Positions 1 to 4,321 of a stretch of DNA of 6,779 nucleotides are shown in pieces. Numbering within the stretch: position 1 is the stretch's first letter; every line of letters begins with the position of its first letter. Below the pieces are notes generated by a model. That model was not told the DNA's origin. It ran no database searches and worked only from the letters and a program-made list of their open reading frames with translations. Source of the DNA: Proteobacteria bacterium UBA6492 (GTDB lineage Bacteria; Pseudomonadota; Gammaproteobacteria; UBA6429; Thiohalophilaceae); contig DJMK01000194.1 in NCBI GenBank assembly GCA_002436485.1, positions 2,497 through 9,275 of the forward strand, written 5' to 3'. The translations under genes were made by a program, and so were the position numbers.

Positions 1-383
1 GCCCCGGATGTAGCAGACATACCCATGCCATAGGCAGAGCCATCACCGGTAATGACCACGACTTCCATGTTTTCGTCTTCAGACAGTTTCTTCTTTTTGA
101 TAAGAATATCCATGGCGTCACGTACACCCTGTGCACCGGCCGGTGCTGAACCCATTGCCGTATATAACCAGCCGCCACGAAATGGTGTGAAAGGATAAAC
201 AGATAACAACGTCATACAACCCGCCGCGTTTACAAATACCGTTTTTTCGCCGAGGATGTCGTACATGTTGTGCAATGCTTCCAGTCCGCCACAACCGGCA
301 CACATGGGCGTACCGGTACCCAGTAAATGAGTAGAAGGCATGTCTTTCATGCGGTGAAAGTGCAGCGGGGTTTCTTTTATCAC
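1..383 (-). CDS. porB: 2-oxoacid (pyruvate-type):ferredoxin oxidoreductase, beta subunit, partial (C-terminus outside window)
   Basis: This subunit carries thiamine diphosphate and the proximal 4Fe-4S cluster of a cytoplasmic enzyme that interconverts 2-oxoacid plus CoA with acyl-CoA, CO2 and reduced ferredoxin. The 127 codons in view contain the N-terminal Cys pair (C28-A-G-C31-G), a third candidate ligand in A-A-G-C56, and the start of the thiamine diphosphate/Mg motif, G113-D-G-S-A-Y-G-M-G. The fourth Cys ligand and the Asn that completes the motif lie beyond position 1. From memory, PorB proteins usually read G-H-x-x-C-x-G-C-G; here the His is Thr25. I chose GTG at 383-381 because GAGG (395-392) sits 8 bases upstream. 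The only ATG nearby (397-395) runs into a stop after five codons, and the next in-frame ATG is codon 12. The gene begins 10 bases after porA stops, so it belongs to the same operon. Family is certain; substrate is not. Confidence 0.9.
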   Translation of the reverse strand, partial: MIKETPLHFHRMKDMPSTHLLGTGTPMCAGCGGLEALHNMYDILGEKTVFVNAAGCMTLLSVYPFTPFRGGWLYTAMGSAPAGAQGVRDAMDILIKKKKLSEDENMEVVVITGDGSAYGMGMSATSG

Positions 384-393
384 GACAACAACC

Positions 394-1638
394 TCATTTC
401 TGGTTAATCTCTTCGTGTTCGACGTGCGCAATCGCCTGTAATTTGCGCATCTCGGTCATCTCGTTCTGTGTGTAGAGTAAGCGAGTTGGCAAGCTTGTCC
501 CTTTATCACTTGCCGTTTTAATCTCTTCAATCATCTGGAAGAATTCCTGTTGACTGATGTCGCGTCCACCCAGGCCACCGATATAACTTGCCACCACCGG
601 CGGGGCATTCTTTACACCATACAGGGTGCTGGTGATTTCGCTATGCAATACACCCCCCATACCCATGGAGATGTTTTGATCAATCACGGCCACAGCACGG
701 CGTCCCGTTAGCAGTGCCCGGATTTGCTCGGCGGGTAACGGACGAAACAAACGAATCCGTGCAAGACCCACTTTCCAGCCGGCGGCACGCAGGCTGTCAA
801 CGGCATCCCTGGCCTTGGTAGCAAAGGAACCAAACATGACGATCACATACTCAGCATCCTCCATCTGGTAACTGTCGATCATGTCATAGCGTCGGCCAAA
901 GATTTCATTGAATTCACTCGCGATTTGTTCGTATACCTCCAGCGCCTGTTGCACAGCCAGGTGCGCCTCATAACGAAAATAGGAGTAGGGCCCACCACCG
1001 AGCACAGCCATGGCCTGGCTAAGTGGTGCTTTGCCACGAAACTGCAGATTTTCTGGATCATATTCACCAACAAACTTGGCCGCCTGTTCCGGATCTGGCA
1101 GGGCTACCGGTTCGCGGGTAAACGACAGGTAAAAGCCATCCAGGTTGACGATTGCTGGCATGCGCACATGCTGATGTTCCGCCAGGCGATACGCCATCAG
1201 GATGCTGTCACAGACTTCCTGGCAGGTCGCACTATGAATTTGTAAAAAGCCACTGTCCCTTGCTGCCATGATATCGTTGTGATCCGACTCCAGCGTGATA
1301 GGCGCAGCCAGACCACGAGAAACATTCACCAGCACAAACGGAACACGCCATCCGGCCACGGTATACAGCATCTCCATTGCGTATAACAAACCCTGGCTCG
1401 AGGTTGCTGTGAATACTCGTACCCCGGACGAGGCGGCACTGCCTGCCGCGGTAATCATGGAATGCTCTGATTCAAGCGTCACCATGCGCGCGTCCATTTC
1501 ATTGTTATCAACCCATAACGACAGGGCCTCGATGATCTCGGTTTGAGGTGTAATGGGAAAAGCCGGAATGTAGTCAGCGCGGGCCAGCCGTGCACCCCAT
1601 GCGGCAGCACCATTACCTGTAAGTAGTTTGCGCGTCAT
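394..1638 (-). CDS. porA: 2-oxoacid (pyruvate-type):ferredoxin oxidoreductase, alpha subunit
   Basis: This 414-residue subunit supplies the pyrimidine-side thiamine diphosphate domain and the transketolase-C-like domain of the oxidoreductase; about 400 residues is normal for PorA. Visible motifs are G-N-G-A-A-A at the N-terminus, P-I-T-P-Q-T-E (28-34) at the cofactor and substrate site, E-S-E-H (56-59), T-A-T-S-S-Q-G (77-83), N-V-S-R (105-108), S-D-H-N-D (118-122), R-D-S-G-F (127-131) and L-D-G-F (166-169). The second domain covers roughly 260-350 and is followed by G-G-L-G-G-R-D (354-360). These match the pyruvate/2-oxoisovalerate branch better than the 2-oxoglutarate branch, but that is a judgement by eye. 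The ATG overlaps the stop of the upstream gamma-delta gene by four bases (ATGA), and GGAG (1649-1646) lies 7 bases upstream of it, suggesting coupled translation. No frameshift or lost motif is seen. Confidence 0.95.
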   Translation of the reverse strand: MTRKLLTGNGAAAWGARLARADYIPAFPITPQTEIIEALSLWVDNNEMDARMVTLESEHSMITAAGSAASSGVRVFTATSSQGLLYAMEMLYTVAGWRVPFVLVNVSRGLAAPITLESDHNDIMAARDSGFLQIHSATCQEVCDSILMAYRLAEHQHVRMPAIVNLDGFYLSFTREPVALPDPEQAAKFVGEYDPENLQFRGKAPLSQAMAVLGGGPYSYFRYEAHLAVQQALEVYEQIASEFNEIFGRRYDMIDSYQMEDAEYVIVMFGSFATKARDAVDSLRAAGWKVGLARIRLFRPLPAEQIRALLTGRRAVAVIDQNISMGMGGVLHSEITSTLYGVKNAPPVVASYIGGLGGRDISQQEFFQMIEEIKTASDKGTSLPTRLLYTQNEMTEMRKLQAIAHVEHEEINQK

Positions 1639-2573
1639 GTGTTGGCTCCGGCTGTTTCCTGTTTCTGTGCTTCATGTTCAGTGATCGCTTCAATTGCATG
1701 TGGTGGGCATTGTGCAACGCATACCAGGCAACCTTTACAGTGATCGTAGTCGATGTCTGGCTTGCCATCGTCACGAACACGAATTGCACCATCAGGGCAA
1801 TAGGTGCTACATACCCACCAGCAACCACTGCATTTTTCGTAATTGATCACCGGTCGCATGGTGCGCCACAGACCGGTACGTACCTCAATACTAGTGGCAC
1901 CAGCATGAATGGCCGGCGCGGAAACCGTAGCGTCTTCAAACGGGAAATCGATCCAGTCAGGTGCAAGATAATCTTTGGCAGATAGCAAGGCACTTTCGGT
2001 TACGCTACCGGCATGTTCTTGCATGGCGTCATAGGCAGCCAGCGCAACAGTAAGATTTTTTTCAACAATTTTCTCACCCAGGTGTCCGAGTTCCTCGCGT
2101 AGAGCCTGTTCAAATGTATCGCGAGGAATAACACCGGTTAATGCCGCCGCCGCAGCTGCGCAACGACTCCCAACATACGGTAACTCGGCGCGATCCTCGA
2201 CGTCTTCACGCGCATGCAATATGAGTACGGTTGCCGGTGTATTAAGACGTTGTTGCCAGGTGCTTGCATCCTCGTGGCTATTAATAAGCAGCACGGTATT
2301 CTCATCGATGCCCTGTAGAACACCGGCCGCTGGCATGCCGACCAGCGTATCATCGGCGACGACAACGAGGTCTGGATGGCTGATGATGCCACGTTCATTA
2401 ACCGGTGACTTGTCCGCACGAACATAGGCAAAAATAGGGGCGCCACGCCGTTCTGCACCATAGCGCGGTGCATCCTGCACTTCGTAACCCTGCATGAAAA
2501 AAGCTGTTCCCAGGATACGACTGGCCGTTTTCATACCTTGACCACCTCGACCATGAAAACGAATACGAAACAT
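1635..2573 (-). CDS. porG: 2-oxoacid:ferredoxin oxidoreductase, fused gamma-delta subunit
   Basis: The 312-residue protein joins two subunits that are separate in many archaeal four-subunit enzymes. Residues 1 to about 185 are the gamma domain, recognised by H-G-R-G-G-Q-G (7-13), the following helix, and E-R-R-G-A-P (41-46). After a linker, residues 240-295 form a delta-like domain with two 4Fe-4S motifs. The first is C248-x2-C251-x3-C255-x3-C259-P and the second is C279-x2-C282-x2-C285-x3-C289-P. The delta part should carry electrons from the proximal cluster on the beta subunit to external ferredoxin. The first motif has one more residue between its second and third Cys than the usual x2-x2-x3 pattern. 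The ATG at 2573 has AGGA (2587-2584) 10 bases upstream. The gene starts 16 bases after the dehydrogenase gene stops and overlaps porA by four bases, so all are probably one transcript. A short charged tail (about 296-312) has no recognised role. Confidence 0.93.
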   Translation of the reverse strand: MFRIRFHGRGGQGMKTASRILGTAFFMQGYEVQDAPRYGAERRGAPIFAYVRADKSPVNERGIISHPDLVVVADDTLVGMPAAGVLQGIDENTVLLINSHEDASTWQQRLNTPATVLILHAREDVEDRAELPYVGSRCAAAAAALTGVIPRDTFEQALREELGHLGEKIVEKNLTVALAAYDAMQEHAGSVTESALLSAKDYLAPDWIDFPFEDATVSAPAIHAGATSIEVRTGLWRTMRPVINYEKCSGCWWVCSTYCPDGAIRVRDDGKPDIDYDHCKGCLVCVAQCPPHAIEAITEHEAQKQETAGANT

Positions 2574-2589
2574 TTAAATCGTGTCCTTT

Positions 2590-3702
2590 TTAAAATAAAT
2601 TCCAGCGACGGAAACTCATTGCCCTGTCCACGCGTTTACGTGCAAGTACCAGTGATGCTTCACGTGGCAGTATCTGATCACGCTTTGCTGTTTCCAGAAC
2701 CTCGCGTGTATTGCGGCGTAACTTTTCTTCGATAGTTGAAAATGCAGCGGATTGGCTGGCACCCTGGTATTCCATCGCAGCACAAATGACGCCACCGGCA
2801 TTGGCGATAAAGTCAGGTACACATAGAATGCCTTTTTCATGCAGTATTTTTTCGGCGCCATGGGTAATCGGGATATTTGCACCTTCGATCACCATTTTGG
2901 TATTCAGTCGGTTGACGTTATCCTCGTGAATGACGTCGGGCCGTGCCGCAGGTATCCAGATATCACATTCGATATCGATAATGGCATCCGTATCGAGTTT
3001 GTTGCCATTCGGGTAATCAGTAACGCTTTTACCTGCATCTTTTAGTGCAAGCAGTTTCTTAACATCCAGCCCATCCGGGTTATGGATTGTGCCAGCTGAA
3101 TCACAAACCGCTACTGGAATAGCGCCATTCATGCTCAGGAAATTAGTAACGTGTTTCCCGACAGCACCAAATCCCTGAACCGCAAAACGCGCACCCTTGA
3201 TGTCAAAATCACAAAAATCCAATGCCACATCGACTACATGGCTTAGACCAAAGCCGGTGGCGCCAATTTCATCCAGCGGGATACCACCGACTTCGCGGGG
3301 CAGGGCAACAACGCGGTCAATTTCATCCTTTACCCACGCCATGCATTCTTCGTCGGTTCCCATATCCGGTGCAAAAATGTACTGCTCGACTTCTCGTAAC
3401 GCACATGCCAGCCCCCGAATGAGCATGGCCTTTTGTTCTTTTGGCATTTTCGGATCGCCAACCAGTACGGCCTTGCCGCCACCGTGTGGCAGACCCGCTG
3501 CTGCATTTTTGAAGGTCATGGCACGCGCAAGGCGGGCACATTCCTCAGTGGTGACATCGGGTGCCATGCGTACACCCCCAATAGACGGGCCCTTGGCTAC
3601 ATTGTCTACAACCAGTACACCCTGAAGTCCAATTGATGGTTCATGTACGTGAATGACCTTGAGTGGTCCAAGTTCGTCTGCAAAATCAAAGAAATTACCC
3701 AC
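2590..3702 (-). CDS. Glu/Leu/Phe/Val-family amino-acid dehydrogenase, predicted non-glutamate (leucine/valine-like) specificity
   Basis: This cytoplasmic NAD(P)-dependent enzyme would interconvert an L-amino acid with its 2-oxoacid and ammonium. Numbering below is for the 370-residue product of the GTG start. The catalytic set is present: K65 in T-F-K-N, K77 in L-P-H-G-G-G-K, and D113 in A-P-D-M-G-T-D-E. The Rossmann fingerprint is G-F-G-A-V-G (177-182), and N-A-G-G-V (301-305) closes the active site. In glutamate dehydrogenases a Lys lies 24 residues before the first catalytic Lys and binds the gamma-carboxylate; here it is I41 in G-P-S-I-G-G-V-R-M. The partner Ser after N-A-G-G-V is A308. 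Both are hydrophobic, as in leucine dehydrogenase, and the length also fits leucine dehydrogenase better than glutamate dehydrogenases (about 410-450). A TTG at 3732 would add ten residues but has no ribosome binding site, whereas the GTG has a strong one. It leads the por gene group and follows an FNR-type promoter. Exact substrate and coenzyme are unknown. Confidence 0.9.
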   Translation of the reverse strand: MGNFFDFADELGPLKVIHVHEPSIGLQGVLVVDNVAKGPSIGGVRMAPDVTTEECARLARAMTFKNAAAGLPHGGGKAVLVGDPKMPKEQKAMLIRGLACALREVEQYIFAPDMGTDEECMAWVKDEIDRVVALPREVGGIPLDEIGATGFGLSHVVDVALDFCDFDIKGARFAVQGFGAVGKHVTNFLSMNGAIPVAVCDSAGTIHNPDGLDVKKLLALKDAGKSVTDYPNGNKLDTDAIIDIECDIWIPAARPDVIHEDNVNRLNTKMVIEGANIPITHGAEKILHEKGILCVPDFIANAGGVICAAMEYQGASQSAAFSTIEEKLRRNTREVLETAKRDQILPREASLVLARKRVDRAMSFRRWNLF

Positions 3703-3704
3703 GG

Positions 3705-3714
3705 TCACCCCTTT
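3705..3714 (-). promoter_or_regulatory. Ribosome binding site that decides the dehydrogenase start
   Basis: The minus strand reads AAAGGGGTGA here, two bases before GTG at 3702. It matches the extended Shine-Dalgarno sequence AAGGAGGTGA with one change, and its G-run lies 5 bases from the GTG. The TTG at 3732 is preceded only by AT-rich palindromic sequence with no purine-rich stretch. On this evidence the GTG is the main start. The corresponding protein numbering also places the catalytic lysines close to those of leucine dehydrogenase, as I remember them. Confidence 0.7.
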
Positions 3715-3728
3715 CACTAACCAGTTAC

Positions 3729-3746
3729 TCAACTAACTATAGTTGA
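3729..3746. repeat. Inverted repeat in the predicted leader of the dehydrogenase-por transcript
   Basis: The plus strand reads TCAACT-N6-AGTTGA, two perfect 6-base arms. A second overlapping palindrome, AACTATAGTT (3735-3744), lies inside it. The structure covers the possible TTG start and lies about 10-25 bases downstream of the predicted transcription start. It could be an operator for a second regulator or a weak RNA hairpin upstream of the ribosome binding site. It is short and AT-rich, so chance is possible. Confidence 0.4.
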
Positions 3747-3761
3747 ATAAATACTTTAATA

Positions 3762-3767
3762 ATTTTG
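3762..3767 (-). promoter_or_regulatory. Candidate -10 element of an FNR-dependent (class II) promoter
   Basis: The minus strand reads CAAAAT, four of six matches to TATAAT. It begins exactly 22 bases after the downstream edge of the FNR-type box at 3790-3803. That places the box centre at -41.5 if transcription starts at the A on position 3755, the standard geometry for class II FNR activation, where the box replaces the -35 element. The leader to the GTG start would be about 53 bases. The hexamer alone is unremarkable; the spacing is the support. Confidence 0.6.
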
Positions 3768-3789
3768 TCTGTTTAATGGTGGGAGATCG

Positions 3790-3803
3790 TTGATCTTAAT
3801 CAA
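3790..3803 (-). promoter_or_regulatory. FNR/Anr/Dnr-type binding box
   Basis: The sequence is a perfect match to the FNR-family consensus TTGAT-N4-ATCAA, with TAAG as the minus-strand spacer. It lies between fdxA and the dehydrogenase gene, oriented to drive the dehydrogenase and por genes. FNR and Anr respond to low oxygen through an oxygen-labile 4Fe-4S cluster, while Dnr-type members respond to nitric oxide; the site alone does not distinguish them. Oxygen control suits the downstream enzyme, since many 2-oxoacid:ferredoxin oxidoreductases are oxygen-sensitive. No second box is seen in this gap. Confidence 0.82.
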
Positions 3804-3825
3804 TAGATTCACGGCAAAGACCGTT

Positions 3826-3889
3826 TAATTCAGGAATTGAGAAGTAGTGGCCAGTCTGTACTGGCCATCTACAACATCGCTAATTCAGG
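3826..3889. repeat. Pair of 9-base direct repeats flanking the post-fdxA hairpin
   Basis: TAATTCAGG occurs at 3826-3834 and again at 3881-3889, 55 bases apart, on either side of the hairpin at 3848-3867. The first copy is also part of the near-palindrome AATTC-AG-GAATT (3827-3838). These could be binding sites for an upstream activator of the FNR-type promoter, or a relic of a duplication. No known regulator motif is recognised. Confidence 0.35.
3848..3867 (-). terminator. Hairpin after fdxA, possible weak terminator or attenuator
   Basis: Two perfect 8-base arms, TGGCCAGT and ACTGGCCA, enclose a 4-base loop, about 43 bases past the fdxA stop. The stem would be stable in RNA. On the minus strand it is followed by CTACTTCTCAATT, which is pyrimidine-rich but lacks a proper T-run, so it is at best a leaky intrinsic terminator. 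Its perfect symmetry also allows a protein-binding palindrome. If leaky, some fdxA transcripts would continue into the dehydrogenase-por group. Confidence 0.45.
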
Positions 3890-3910
3890 GGTGGTGCAGG
3901 GTTGGAGCGG

Positions 3911-4234
3911 CTAGCGTTCGAGGTACTGCAGTTTGTCTTTGACGCCATCCCATTCCTCGGCATCTTCCGGCGCGGGTTTCATGTCCGTGATAATTGGCCA
4001 CTCACGTGAGAGTTCAGCATTGAGTTCAATGAAATTTTCCATTCCGGCCGGCACATCATCTTCGGCGAAAATCGCTTCCGCTGGGCACTCCGGTTCACAC
4101 AGCGTGCAGTCAATACACTCATCAGGATCAATCACCAGGCAATTCGGGCCTTCATGGAAGCAGTCGACAGGGCATACCTCGACACAATCAGTATACTTAC
4201 ATCTTATGCAGTTGTCGGTTACAACGTAGGTCAT
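3911..4234 (-). CDS. fdxA: 7Fe ferredoxin [3Fe-4S][4Fe-4S], FdxA / A. vinelandii FdI type
   Basis: This is a soluble low-potential electron carrier of 107 residues, the usual length, and it aligns with A. vinelandii ferredoxin I along its whole length including the C-terminal extension ending L-E-R. By that alignment C9, C17 and C50 bind the 3Fe-4S cluster, and C21, C40, C43 and C46 bind the 4Fe-4S cluster. C12 and C25 match the non-ligand cysteines of FdI. C32 is an additional Cys, in G-P-N-C-L-V, where I recall Phe in FdI. ATG at 4234 has AAGGAG (4246-4241) six bases upstream, a strong site. It follows mutS by 87 bases, a neighbourhood I know from Pseudomonas. Here the downstream genes encode a ferredoxin-dependent oxidoreductase, making FdxA a plausible electron partner. 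That pairing is inference; FdI-type proteins also have roles in redox stress response. Confidence 0.96.
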   Translation of the reverse strand: MTYVVTDNCIRCKYTDCVEVCPVDCFHEGPNCLVIDPDECIDCTLCEPECPAEAIFAEDDVPAGMENFIELNAELSREWPIITDMKPAPEDAEEWDGVKDKLQYLER

Positions 4235-4289
4235 TGAATACTCCTTGATTTAGCTGTCAACGCTGCGGGCACCAGCCTGCGAAGACGGT

Positions 4290-4318
4290 ATCTTAATAAC
4301 TTCTGCCCGTTTTTTCGA
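4290..4318 (-). promoter_or_regulatory. Weak candidate sigma-70 promoter for fdxA
   Basis: In the 87-base gap after mutS the minus strand has TCGAAA (4318-4313), a 17-base spacer, then TAAGAT (4295-4290). Each hexamer matches the consensus at four of six positions and the spacing is ideal. Transcription would start near 4283, leaving a leader of about 49 bases. A separate fdxA promoter makes sense because mutS is usually expressed at low level, but matches of this quality arise by chance. Confidence 0.3.
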
Positions 4319-4321
4319 GCC

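Noticed and set aside
118..303. Minus-strand 61-codon frame starting at the CATG near 303
   Set aside because: It is out of frame with porB, whose Cys and thiamine diphosphate motifs are unmistakable in the other frame across the same bases.
925..1245. Plus-strand open frame of 106 codons opposite porA
   Set aside because: It lies entirely within a well-conserved coding region on the other strand and shows no recognisable domain; treated as a chance frame.
1..2573. Assignment of the oxidoreductase to 2-oxoglutarate (reductive TCA cycle)
   Set aside because: The alpha subunit motifs and the gamma-delta fusion with two ferredoxin motifs look like the pyruvate/2-oxoisovalerate branch. No KorA/KorB-style features were seen, though only part of the beta subunit is visible.
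3197..3625. Long plus-strand open frame opposite the dehydrogenase gene (142 codons)
   Set aside because: It is antisense to a clearly conserved gene, has a Ser/Thr/Pro/Arg-rich composition typical of a shadow frame, and no family is recognised.
4235..4256. TTGACA on the minus strand just upstream of fdxA as a -35 element
   Set aside because: The matching -10 position would fall on the fdxA start codon and has no TATAAT-like sequence; the hexamer is too close to the gene.
4265..4315. Plus-strand hairpins (CGGGCA...TGCCCG, and GCGGGC-ACCA-GCCTGC) followed by a run of T at 4310-4315, resembling an intrinsic terminator
   Set aside because: No plus-strand gene leads into it, the long stem has a large asymmetric bulge, and on the minus strand, where the genes are, no T-run follows. 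It could only stop antisense transcription, for which there is no evidence.
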